This document shows, piece after piece, positions 34,551 through 44,969 of a DNA stretch of 64,000 nt. The notes beneath the pieces were generated by a model, which saw nothing but the letters and a program-made list of their open reading frames with translations, was not told the origin of the DNA and searched no databases. The DNA is from Verrucomicrobiota bacterium. GTDB lineage: Bacteria; Verrucomicrobiota; Verrucomicrobiia; Limisphaerales; UBA9464. Location of the stretch: the NCBI GenBank assembly GCA_947471985.1, contig CANIZL010000005.1:1-64000 (forward strand). The letters are read 5' to 3'. The translations under genes were made by a program, and so were the position numbers. Position 1 is the stretch's first letter, and every line of letters begins with the position of its first letter.

Positions 34551-35783
34551 TTATTGGTAACCCTTGGGGAACGGATCGGGTTCGATCAGGCCGGACTCAT
34601 ACAAGACTTTCGCCTGGCCATCCAATTGCCACTGGCCGATGCGGAGCTTGCTCCACAAGTGGTGATTCGGATGGAGTTTTACGTAGCCTTCCGGCGCGGT
34701 GGTCATTTCGATTCCAGGCGAGGCGGCGGCCACCTTGTCGATGTCAAAGCTACCCGCCTTCTCCACTGCAGCCTTCCACAACCAGGGCCCCAGGTAAGCC
34801 GCTTGGGTGACGTCACCGATCACGCTCTTGGCGCCATATTTCGCTTTGAAAGCCTCGACAAACTTCTTGTTGTTGTCGTTTTCGAGGCTCTGGAAGTACT
34901 TCATGGCCGAGTAGAAGCCCACGAGGTTTTCGCCGCCAATGCCGAGGACTTCATCCTCGGTGGTGGAGATGGTCAGCAGCGTCTGCTTGTCCGAGGTGAT
35001 GCCGGCGGCCTTGAGCTGCTTATAGAAGGCCACGTTACTGCCACCCACGATGATTGCATAGATGACGTCGGGCTTCTTGAGTTTGATCTTGTTGATCAGC
35101 GAGCCAAAGCTGGTGCTGCCCAGGGCGTAGAACTCCTCACCGACCACCGTGCCCTTGAGCACATTCTCGATGTGCTTTCGGGCAATTTTGCTGGAGGTGC
35201 GCGGCCAGATGTAGTCCGAGCCGATCAGATAAAAGGTCTTGGCCTTCTTCTCCTTGGCGATCCAGTCGAGGCCGGCAATGATCTGCTGCGTGGCTTCCTG
35301 GCCGGTATAGATCACGTTTTTGGACTGTTCGAGGCCTTCATAGAACGTAGGATAATAGAGCATCCCATTTTCCTTCTCGAACACCGGCAGCACGGCTTTG
35401 CGGGAGGCGGAGGTCCAGCAACCCATCACGGCCGCAACCTTGTCGTTGACCAGCAATTTCTTGGCCTTTTCGGCGAAGGTGGGCCAATCGCTGGCGCCAT
35501 CCTCCACGATGATTTTTATCTTGCGGCCCAGGACGCCGCCCATGGCATTGATCTGCTCGATGGCCAGCTGCTCGGCCTGGATGGAGCCGGTTTCGCTGAT
35601 GGCCATGGTGCCAGTGGCGGAGTGCAACTGGCCCACAGTCACCGTATCATCGGTCACGGCCAGCCCGGTGGTGTTGACCTGGGCCGTCGGGAATTCCGCG
35701 GCTTGAACGGCCAAAGGACCGCAGGCGAAGACCATGCAGGCCAGCGTGGCCAGCAGTCGAAACTTCTGTCGGGAGCTTTTCAT
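34551..35783 (-). CDS. urtA: Periplasmic urea/short-amide binding protein UrtA-like
   Basis: 410-aa exported protein with a signal peptide (LLATLACMVFACGPLAVQA). The body follows the UrtA/FmdD pattern closely: GQLHSATGTMAISETG, IVEDGASDWPTFAEKAKKLL, VMGCWTSASRKAVLPVFE, YLIGSDYIWPRTSSK and GDVTQAAYLGPWLWK. It belongs to the type I binding-protein fold. In known operons UrtA binds urea, but related proteins in amide operons bind formamide or acetamide; the adjoining fmdA makes the second plausible. First gene of the minus-strand operon. Confidence 0.92.
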   Translation of the reverse strand: MKSSRQKFRLLATLACMVFACGPLAVQAAEFPTAQVNTTGLAVTDDTVTVGQLHSATGTMAISETGSIQAEQLAIEQINAMGGVLGRKIKIIVEDGASDWPTFAEKAKKLLVNDKVAAVMGCWTSASRKAVLPVFEKENGMLYYPTFYEGLEQSKNVIYTGQEATQQIIAGLDWIAKEKKAKTFYLIGSDYIWPRTSSKIARKHIENVLKGTVVGEEFYALGSTSFGSLINKIKLKKPDVIYAIIVGGSNVAFYKQLKAAGITSDKQTLLTISTTEDEVLGIGGENLVGFYSAMKYFQSLENDNNKKFVEAFKAKYGAKSVIGDVTQAAYLGPWLWKAAVEKAGSFDIDKVAAASPGIEMTTAPEGYVKLHPNHHLWSKLRIGQWQLDGQAKVLYESGLIEPDPFPKGYQ

Positions 35784-36569
35784 AGGACTTTTTGCAGTTT
35801 TCAGTTCAATTTTCAGGTTCAGGTTTTTGGATCAGGCGGAAAAGGGGATGCTGGACCACTCGAGGTTCGGTGGGCGTTTCGGTGCCGGAATATTGTTCAT
35901 ATATAATGAGTGTGCCGTTTGCTGTGGAACGTTGTGTATCGGAGCTACGACTGTTCAAATCAGCCAGCGATGTCCGTTGAAGCTTACCCCATGCCGTTGT
36001 GAGGCTCGTGCCTGCACAAAGATTCCATGGGCGCGATCATTCAAATTCATTCGTGGCGAATTGCGTTGATGACGGCGCATCCACGTGACGCTGCAGCGTT
36101 GTGAAACTGGTGTTTTTTTGCGGCGCTAAAGGTTTCGAATTTTTGGCACGGTCGATTTTCAGCCTGGCGGGACGACGTGGGGTTCTATCGCAAATGCTTG
36201 CGACTGGTCAGGTTGGGCAAAAAGAAACAGTGCCTTCGAGATCGCACACGCTCAGTCTGATGCGGTATCACGCATTGCGGTGAGTGGTTGGGAGCGTGGA
36301 CGTCGGTGGCGTGGTCATTCGAGCACCGACGGCAGCGGGCGCGTCGCCTCGCGAGACTGTCGTTGCTGGCTCTGGTTGCAATCTGCGCTTGGCGAAATGG
36401 GGTCCAATCGCACAGAGTTGCGGCCACTGTGCGACGTTACGCAGGCAATCGTGTTTTTATGTGGAGGCTTTTCAATTCAACAGCGACGGAACAAGTGTCT
36501 GTCGGGGCACTTGGACCGACAGGCGTAGTTCTGTTTCGAGGGAGGACTTTGCTACGGGCCGGTGGCGGC
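35784..36569. other. Long intergenic region upstream of urtA, divergent to a surface-protein gene
   Basis: A 786-base gap with locally higher A/T content than the surroundings (for instance around 36030-36180). It must contain the urtA promoter and that of the protein starting at 36570. A TGGCAC at 36144 on the plus strand looks like half of a sigma-54 site, but no TTGC follows at the correct spacing. Open frames here look like noise. No RNA was recognised. Confidence 0.45.
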
Positions 36570-39500
36570 ATGGGTCGCGTCTTGTTCTGGCTGGGGCTGG
36601 CGGCGCTGTGTGCGGGCTTGGCATTACGAGCGCAGACGCCGCGAAGCGTTCCCTACGAAATCGAAGCGGTGGATGTCCCGTCCACCTTTGTTCCACGGGA
36701 CATGAATGCCGCCGGCACGGTGGTGGGCTACGCCCCCAGTGCGACCGGAAAGACCTCTGATCCCGGACCGGGATTTATCATTGAGCGAACGATCGCGGGA
36801 ACGAATCGGGTTCATCGTTTGGTACCGCCCCCCGGCCCGGGCGGGGGTGTCGCCAGTTATGATTGCATCGACGTCAATGAGCGCGGGGACGTCCTGGTGT
36901 GGGCGATGGGGGTCACCGACCGCACTGGCGGAACCCAACCCGTGTCGGAGTTGCTGGTTTGGCGAGGCGGCATTCTGACTCCCTGGTTAAACCAGCGGGA
37001 AGTCATGTCCCTCGACCCGGTGCGTCCCGGCAAATTGGTGGGCGATGGGTGGGATGGGAGTCTGAGTAACACGGTGGTCTCCCTGGGTTTCACGGCCTTG
37101 GGCGGCCGGGCGCGATTGGCCCCGGCCGGGGGGCTCTACTTTTCCGCGAGCACGTGTTACCTGACCAACGACACGCTGTTTTTCGTCACCCCCGCTGGCG
37201 TCCGGATTGCGATGTTGGGCTGCGAGGGCGTGCCCTTGGCGGAGCGCACGGGCAACTGTGCGCCGGACCCATCCTGGAAACCCATCTTCTCCTGCGTCAA
37301 AAACATCAATGACGTCTTCTATGCTCCGGGACCGGGATCGTTCTTCTCCTTGTCGAACTCTGATGAGGTGGGCTGGCCGCAAGGCGGTGGGGTAGGGCTG
37401 GCTTTGGGTACGGGCGAACCGATCATCCTGCTCAGTGACGGGCGATCGGCCGATTACTATCGGTTCAACGAGGGGGTTCGTTCGGGAAATTGGATACGGC
37501 CGGACCGGCAGGCGCTCGGTTTGGTGCCGAACGAAGAGGGTTTGCGCTACACCCTCCCCGAAAACGATCTGGGTCAGGTTCTGGTTTTCAGTCCGTTCTC
37601 GCGCAATCGCCGGATTGACGTCTTCTTTCCCTCACCGGCCTTTTGGTTTGGCCGCCGGGCTGCACTCCGTCGCGGTGGTGCCGGCGAACGATTCGGCAAT
37701 TTTTACGGGGGTCCAGCTCAACAACGCGGGGGAGATCCATTACGAATTGCGCCGCAACGGCAGCGTGGTTTCCCAGAATATCTGGCGGTCGGGGGTCACG
37801 GAAACGATGGCGGCGCAATTTCAAGGGCTGCCCGCGGCCCTCGCGGTCGCCTATCAACTCAACGATCGCGGACTCCTGTTCGCCGCCTACTCGGTGACCA
37901 ACGTCACCGCGGGTGTGCCGACCAATGTTATTCGCGGCTTTGGCTATGTCGTCCCCGCGTTTCGCGGCGAACTGACGGCGAGCACCAACCGGGTGTTCGT
38001 GGGTGAACCCCTGGAACTCCGCCTGAACGCGCACAATCCGGGTTCGCAATCACTCACCAACGTTCACCCGGACCCGGTGCTCAGCGACGACGGCCGTCTG
38101 ATTACGGAACCCATCGACGGACCGACACCTGCCCGCGCCGATCTGGCGAGCGGGGCCTCGACTCCGTTTGTGTGGCACACCCGGCCGATGGAAGTGGGCC
38201 GGATTCAATTCTCCGCGGGCGCCGCCGGACAGCAGGCGGGACGCCTCCTCACCACCGGGATCAGCTGGAGCGAAACCGTGCGAGTGGTCTTGCCCGCCGA
38301 CTTGTCGGTCCGGGAAGCCGAGGAATCGATCGGCAGCCTCCGCGGTGAAAACGAGTATCAGGAAACGCCGTTTGATGATCAGAATATCCGGGTCGATGTG
38401 GGCCCCGGGGGCAACGCCCGTTTTGTGGTGCGGTTGCACAATCGGGGCAAAGCGCCCGCAAAATTTCATCTTCTGGGCGTCACCAACAGTTTCCCCAACT
38501 GGCAGACCGTGGTGCGACCCGCCGGCGGCGGCGCGATCACCACCGCTTTGCTCAGTCCGGCCGGCTGGTCTTCACCGGTCCTGCCGGCCGCGGGTTTTGT
38601 GGATCTGGAGGTGGAATTTCGGCCGCGAGCGGGAGCCAGCTTTCGCGAACGCAAGACGCTGCTCCTGCGGGCGGATGATCCCGATCATCCCGACGAGACC
38701 TTCGATGCCGTGCTGGTCGGAGCGACCTTGCGGGAGACACCGGTGAAAGTCGCGCTGCACCGCACCGTCTCCAACGCCTACACCCAGAACTCCATTCTGG
38801 CCGGCCAGCGTGACCCGGATTTGCCCCTGCAGCTGGTCACCGATCCGCAAATTCTCGACGTCCAACCCGTCATTCACGGGGGCCTGGTGGCCGACGGCGT
38901 GACGCCGCTGCTGGTGTCCTACGCAATAGAACCGGAACTTCTGCGGGCCTACCCCGACGGCCGCCGACTGCAGGCCAACGTCGTGCTGGAACGCGGCGGC
39001 ACCTTGCGGGGCACGAGCCTGGCGGCGGAGTTTTTCGTCCTCAAAGGAGGCCGCTGGGTTGCCACGGATGAATTGCTCTTCACGGCCGAAAATCCGACGG
39101 TTTTCGCCCAAATACGTCCACTGCGTGCCGATGACGTATTACTCACCCTCACCGCCGGCGAGCTGCGGTGTCATCTGTCCGTGACCGAGCCGGCCACAGG
39201 AGACGAGTCCGAGTGGACCAAGTTTGGGGTACGGAAACCGCCGATCTTTTTCATTCACGGCTACAACACGCCGGGCGATTGGGGGACGGGCTTTCTCAAC
39301 GAAGTGAGCCGGGTGAATATCGCGGACAGTGATCTGTTTCTGCAGATCCTCCGCTACGGACAGCAAAGTTTTGGACAGCAAACGGCACCCGGGCAGGCCT
39401 ACGTCAGCAAGAAGGCGGGCACGGACTTGGTGAACGCTTATTATACGTTGGCGGACCTTGCACCGATCGCCCTGGCGGAAGTCGACGCCGCGCGCAACCG

Positions 39501-42500
39501 GGTGAAGGAAAACTGGGCGATGACGCGGCACGACATGGTCTGCCACAGTCAAGGCGGTCTGCTTACCCGGATGCTCTGCTCCCGCAATCCCAATCCGTGG
39601 GTGCCCGAGCCTTTCCGCAATTGGAAGAACAGTTTCCGCGGACGCTTCCACCGGGTGAATCACCGTTGGCTCCCCGCACAACGGCACCCGCATCCTGCGG
39701 TACCTGGTGGCGCTGGACAATCTACTGCCCGGGGAAGAGGGACTTTCCCGTCTGCTGCCCGCAACGATCGCCCGGGTCGCCGTGTTCGGGGGCCTCGCGC
39801 AAAAGAAATTCGATCCGTTCGGTCCGCAGATCCAGGCGCTGAACGACCCGAGCCCGGATGCGCCCTGGCAGCCGGATTCCGGGGCGAAATTTCACCTGAT
39901 CCGCACCACCATCAATGGCGGACGTCCGCCGGGACTGCTGCACGCCACGCCGGCTGACATTGCTCTGGGTTTGAATAGTGAATTCCAGAAGGTGGTGCCC
40001 CGCGGATCGGACGGCGTGGTGGATTGGGACAGCATGGCGGCCCACGGCCCGGGCGCGTCGGCGGGCTACAATGTGACCACTCTGGAGCCTCTGCAGGACG
40101 TCTCCCACGCCGGCCCCACGACCGCCTTCGCCTCCATCTCCGGCCAGACGGATTCCAGCGCGGTCGGCAAACTGGTGCATCGCCTGCTCGTGGACGGCGG
40201 CGCCGGTGCGGCGGATCGCTTTGGATCCTTCCCGCTGCCCCCGCTCCTTGGGCCGGTGGAAATGGAGGAGATCGATTCCTGGGCCCGTCCCATTCAGATC
40301 GCCGGTCTGAGCATCCTTCCCTTCCGCGCCAATGGCGGTGCCCGGCCCGCGGCGGATGCCCACCTGACGGTTCGCTGGCAAACCCCGGCCGGGACCACGC
40401 TCACCACCGCCCCCGGATGGAGCATTTCGGTTTATGGTCCCGACGGGATCACGGAGGATGGGGTGTCCATCGAACCCGTGCCCGGAGTCTTGAATTCCGC
40501 AGACGTCCGGATCGCCGACACCGTGGTGGGCGATGTCGTCGTCCGGGCCACCTTGCGGGAATTGAATGGGAAGCTCTATATGGGCCGGCCCATTCTGGTG
40601 GCCCACCGGGATCCACCGGGAACCCAGCCGCGCCAATTGCTGACCGAGTTCAGCGAGATCACGCTGCCAGTCGATGCGCGAATTCCGGTCCGCCTCGGCA
40701 TCGAGTTTTCTGACGGCTCCCGTTCGCTGGTTTTCCCCGGCCCCGGTGAACTCACGGCCCAGTCGGATCGCCCGGCCGTGGTGGATGTGACGTCGCCGTT
40801 GGAATGGCGAATCCGCGCCGCGGGGACTGCGGTGGTGACACTGCAATTCCGCGGCCTTTCGCAAAAGGTGACCGTACGGGGCGAAACCAGCGTGCCGCCA
40901 CCGCTGCCGCTTTATGACTTTCAACCATTGGCCGACGCCGAAGCGGAACTGACCTGGCCGGCCACTCCCACCCAGCGCCTGCAGATCACCGAATCGCTGA
41001 ATCCACCGCAATGGCGGACCTATTATGATGACGTGGTGCAGGGCACCCGCCGACAGGCCCGCGTGCCCATGCTTCAACCGCAGCAGTATTTCCGGTGGCG
41101 CACGGACGCCGAATTGCAGCCCGACCCAAAGATTGCCACCGCGGAAGCCACCACTTTCGAAACCGGCGCCACGGCGGCCCGGGAGCGATTTGGCACCACG
41201 GGTCGCGGGGTTTTGGTGGCCATCCTGGATCGCGGGATCGACTGGCGGAACGCGGACTTCCGGAAACCGGACGGCACCACGCGCATCCGGGGCATCTTCG
41301 ATCTGACCGATCCCACCGGGGCCGCAGCGGCGGGTAATCCCTATGGCAAAGGGACCCTCTACACGGAGGCGCAGATCAATGCCGCCCTGGCGGGTGGACC
41401 CGCCCTCGCGCATCGGGATGCCGTGGGCCACGGCACCAGCACCACGGGGATCGCCGCTGGCGGTGGCCGCAATGATTCCCGTTTCGCCGGCCTGGCACCC
41501 GAAGCGGATCTGCTGGTGGTCAAGGTGACTTCCGACGGTGCGCCTGCCCACGACGGCGAGGCCGCAGAGCCGGCCTTCAATGATGCGACGGCCTATCTCA
41601 AGGGCCCCGATTACGTCCGGGACCAAGCCCGCCGACTGGGTCAACCCTGCGTCATGCTGTTGAATCTGGGTTCCGTCAACGGCCCCACCGACGGCACCAG
41701 TGAACTCTGTCGGAAGATTGATTCGGTCGTTGGCCCCGGGATTCCCGGTCTCGCCTTTGTCTGCGGCACGAGCGATGACGGCGGCAGTGCGAATCGTGCC
41801 GGCGGCATTGTTCGGACTGGTGAAACCAATGTGCTCACCCTGCACAAGGGCACGACGGGTTCCCTCTTTGTCGATCTCTGGTATCCAGGTGCCGATCAAT
41901 ACGCGGTGCGCCTGTTCACGCCACAGGGATCCTTCGGCCCTTTTGCCGCGCCCGGCACTGGAGGGTTCGATACCCGCACGGTCGGCGGAATCGTCTATTA
42001 TCAGCTGACCCCGACCCGCGCCTTCTACGGAGCGGTCAATAACAAGCGGGAGCTTTGGCTGCGGATCGACGGCGCCGCGGGCGACTACCGGATCGAACTG
42101 ATGGGCACGGTGGCGAACGGCGGGCGTTTTGACGCCACGATGAACCCCTCGCGCTTCAGTGTGACGCAGGGTGGGGGCAATTACTTCTCCAGCAACGTTG
42201 CCCCGGGCAGCATCTGGGATGGGGCGACATCGCTGTACACCATAGTGCCCAATTCCTACGTGTTGCGGACCAACTACACCGACATCAACGGCGTGGCACG
42301 GTCGATTCCCAACGAAGGCGCGTTGGGGGACCTGTGGCTGGGCAGCGGCGTGGGGCCCACGTTTGACGGCCGTCTGGGAGTGGATGTTTCGGCGCCGGGT
42401 GAATCGGTGTTTACGACGTATAACCCCAAATCGTTTTGGGCGACGGCGCGGCACAACGTGGTGGCCAGTCGGGCGGGAGTTTATGGACGGGCGAATGCAG

Positions 42501-42703
42501 TCAGTGCCGCCAACCCGCAGATCACCGGCATTGTGGCCCTGATGCTCGAAGCCAATCCGCAACTCGACTCCCCCACGATCAAACGATTGCTGCAACAATC
42601 CGCCCGGGCCGATGGGTTTACCGGACCCGTGCCGAATCCCCGCTGGGGTTATGGGAAGGTGGATGCCCTGGAGGCGGTCCGCCTCGCCGTGGAGAGTCGT
42701 TGA
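36570..42703 (+). pseudogene. Very large exported protein: HAF-like repeats, alpha/beta-hydrolase and subtilase, broken by two one-base insertions
   Basis: If the two shifts are corrected this reads as one ~2040-aa protein. ATG 36570 gives a signal peptide (VLFWLGLAALCAGLALRA). The N-terminal ~350 residues have HAF-type boxes (DMNAAGTVVGY, KNINDVFYAPG). The frame changes near 37641-37653 and again at about 39657, where GTGAATCACC would read in frame as GTGATCACC. After the first shift come beta domains; an alpha/beta-hydrolase has IFFIHGYN and a nucleophile in CHSQGG (Ser codon 39547-39549), with TVGSPHNGT right after the second shift. The C-terminal third is a subtilase (S8): Asp in AILDRGIDW (41228-41230), His in GHGTSTTG (41429-41431) and Ser in NAVSAANPQITG (42503-42505). 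The normal GTS before the Ser is AVS. Downstream frames stay open for hundreds of codons, so sequencing indels are as likely as real decay. Confidence 0.75.
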
Positions 42704-43160
42704 GGGACGAATCCTCCCGACGCGAAATCAGTCCCCCGTCCAAATTGGAATACCCCGTCCCCGTTCCGCCGGCATCAGCGCCCGGGAGATGACCTCATCG
42801 GTCACCACCACTCCACGCTGGCGAGGTGCGGCCAAATTGGGGGACAGGCTCCCTATTCGGGCGGCAAAAAACGTCGTACCAGGCTCAAAGTTTGCCCTTC
42901 GCGCCCACCCCGGATTGCGTGCCAAGTTCAAAGTTATGCCTTGTGGGAATGAGGGTTGGATGAGGTACCAGGTTCCCTAATCGGGCGGTTAGAACTCCGT
43001 GCCAGGTTCATAATTTACCCTGCGCGCCCACCCCCGGATTGCGTGCCAGGCTCAAAGTTACGCCCGGGCGGCGGGAGCGAATACCCCAGCAAAAAACCCA
43101 CATCGAATTTCCGGTCGGCCCGATCTAATCGAAGTCTCGGTCCAGTGCCGAGAGTTGAGC
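42704..43160. other. Gene-free region with dispersed and tandem GTGCCAGG repeats
   Basis: A 457-base gap between the convergent giant surface protein and the ABC exporter pair. Most of it from 42875 to 43064 is two diverged copies of a ~123-base unit containing the same CCAGGYTCA boxes found at 10043-10314. Nothing gene-like is present. Confidence 0.7.
42875..43064 (+). repeat. Diverged tandem pair of an intergenic repeat (~123-base period)
   Basis: Boxes at 42875 (CGTACCAGGCTCAAAGTTTG), 42917 (GCGTGCCAAGTTCAAAG), 42964 (GGTACCAGGTTCCC), 42997 (CGTGCCAGGTTCATAATTTA) and 43041 (GCGTGCCAGGCTCAAAGTTA). The first and fourth, and the second and fifth, are 122-124 bases apart and share the flank CGCGCCCACC followed by CCGGATTG. 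The 43041 unit with its GATTG flank matches the unit at 10297, more than 32 kb away. Confidence 0.75.
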
Positions 43161-44966
43161 TCACGTGCCCATGAAGGCGGCGTGCAGGCTGGCGTATTTG
43201 CCACCGGCGGCGAGCAGCGCTTCGTGGGTGCCGCTTTCCAGCAAGTGTCCGTGATCCATTACCAGAATGCGGTCCGCGCGGCGGACGGTGCTCAGTCGGT
43301 GCGCCACCACGAAACACGTGCGTCCAACAAACAAACGTTCCAGCGCGTGCTGGATGATCCGTTCCGTCCGCGGATCCACGGCACTGGTGGCTTCGTCGAG
43401 GATCAACAGAGCCGGGTTCGCCACGAGCGCCCGCGTCAGCGTGGTCAATTGTCGTTCGCCCGCCGAAAGCGTTCCGCCCCGGTCCCCCACCTTCGTGTCA
43501 TAGCCGTCGGTCAAAGCGGCGATGATCTCGTGCGTGCCCAGTTCGCGCGCGGCCGCGTGAACTTCCGCGTCCGTCGCTTCCGGTCGGCCGAATTTCAAGT
43601 TCTCCATCACGGTGCCGCTGAAGAGGAAATTCTCCTGGGTGACGATGCCCAATTGCTGGTGCCAGGAGGTCAACGTATGAGCGAGGAGATCGCAGCCGTC
43701 CACCCGCACGCACCCGGATTGCGGTTCGTAAAAGCGCGCCAGCAGGCTGATGATGGTGGTCTTGCCCGAGCCGGTGTGGCCCACGAGCGCGATGGTTTCC
43801 CCGGCGCGGACGGAAAAGGAAAGGTCCCGCAGAATCCACTGATCCGCTGGTGTGGTGTCGTAACGAAAGGAAACGCCCTCGAAAGACACGTCGCCCCGGA
43901 CCCGCGGCAGGACGGCGGCATCGGCCCGATCCCGCACCTGGGGTTCCGTGTCCAGCAGAGCGAAGATGCGTTCGGCGCTGGCGGCGGCCGAGAGGAAGGC
44001 GTTGTAGAGATCGCCCATGGTCTGGATGGGACCGAAGAACATGCCGACGTACAAAACGAAGGCCGCGAGCGCCCCGACGGTGAGTTCCCCGTGCTGCACG
44101 CGCCAGCCGCCGTAGCCCAGCAGGATGGCTGTGGTGAGTCCGAACACCTGATTCACCAGCGGCATGTAGGTGTGGAAAACCCGGGCGGATTTGACCCAGC
44201 GCTGGGTGAAATCCCCGTGCAAGGCCGCGAAACGCTGCGCGTTCTCCGCCTCGCGCCCAAACGCCTGCACCACGCGGACACCCGAAATGTTCTCCGCCAT
44301 CGCCGCCCCCAGGCGCGACATCGTGCCCCGGAGCGCGCGGTACGCCACCCGACCGCGCCGATGAAACCACCACGTCAACACCGCGAGCGACGGCAGCACG
44401 GCGCACACCGCCAGACACAGACGCCAGTCGTACCACAGCATCAACCCGATCACGCCCACGAGCGTCACCGCACTGGACAGCAATTGCGATGCGCCCCAGG
44501 TCAGGACGCGATCCAGCGAATCCACGTCGGTATCGGCGCGGGCGATGATCCGACCCTGGTGCGTCCGATCAAAGTAGTTCAGGGAGAGCTGCTGGATGTG
44601 TTCGAAGATCGCCAACCGCAGATCGTTCATGGCGCCCTGTCCCACGCGGATCGAAGCCCGCACCTGGATCACCGACAGACCCCAACCGACCAGCAAGTTT
44701 CCGAGATAGAGCGCACTCACGATGAGGATGCCGCGCTGCGCATCGGCGGCATTCGTCCAGTGGGTGAGGTGACGATCAATTCCGTGCTGAATGAGCCGGG
44801 GCCCCAGCAACGCCGAGGCGGTCGCCAGCAGGGTGAGCCCCAGATTCAGCCAGAAGATGCGCCGGTACGGCCGCGTGAACGCAAAGAGCCGGCGAAAGAG
44901 CGATCCGCGCAGGGTGCCCTGCGCGAACTCCTCATCGAGAGCGATGTCATCGTGCGTGGCCGACAT
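43161..44966 (-). CDS. ABC exporter half-transporter with consensus Walker B (heterodimer partner 2)
   Basis: 601-aa MsbA/MdlB-type protein with six membrane helices (residues ~20-310) and a C-terminal ATPase. Walker A is GHTGSGKTTIISLL, the signature is LSAGERQLTTLTRAL (a change from LSGGQ) and Walker B is LLILDEATSAVD, with the catalytic Glu kept. Together with the upstream gene it forms a heterodimeric exporter in which the ATP site made by this protein's Walker motifs and the partner's LSGGQ is normal. Substrate unknown; lipids, peptides or drugs are all possible. It starts 3 bases after the partner ends. Confidence 0.9.
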   Translation of the reverse strand: MSATHDDIALDEEFAQGTLRGSLFRRLFAFTRPYRRIFWLNLGLTLLATASALLGPRLIQHGIDRHLTHWTNAADAQRGILIVSALYLGNLLVGWGLSVIQVRASIRVGQGAMNDLRLAIFEHIQQLSLNYFDRTHQGRIIARADTDVDSLDRVLTWGASQLLSSAVTLVGVIGLMLWYDWRLCLAVCAVLPSLAVLTWWFHRRGRVAYRALRGTMSRLGAAMAENISGVRVVQAFGREAENAQRFAALHGDFTQRWVKSARVFHTYMPLVNQVFGLTTAILLGYGGWRVQHGELTVGALAAFVLYVGMFFGPIQTMGDLYNAFLSAAASAERIFALLDTEPQVRDRADAAVLPRVRGDVSFEGVSFRYDTTPADQWILRDLSFSVRAGETIALVGHTGSGKTTIISLLARFYEPQSGCVRVDGCDLLAHTLTSWHQQLGIVTQENFLFSGTVMENLKFGRPEATDAEVHAAARELGTHEIIAALTDGYDTKVGDRGGTLSAGERQLTTLTRALVANPALLILDEATSAVDPRTERIIQHALERLFVGRTCFVVAHRLSTVRRADRILVMDHGHLLESGTHEALLAAGGKYASLHAAFMGT

Positions 44967-44969
44967 GGT

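Noticed and set aside
36144-36165. Sigma-54-like TGGCAC
   Set aside because: No TTGC at the required spacing, and no obvious gene at the correct distance.
39722-42598. Minus-strand frame of 958 codons
   Set aside because: Antisense to the subtilase region with its conserved catalytic residues.
42875-43064. Possible CRISPR array
   Set aside because: Repeat units are too short, diverged and irregularly spaced, with no spacers of uniform size and no cas genes.
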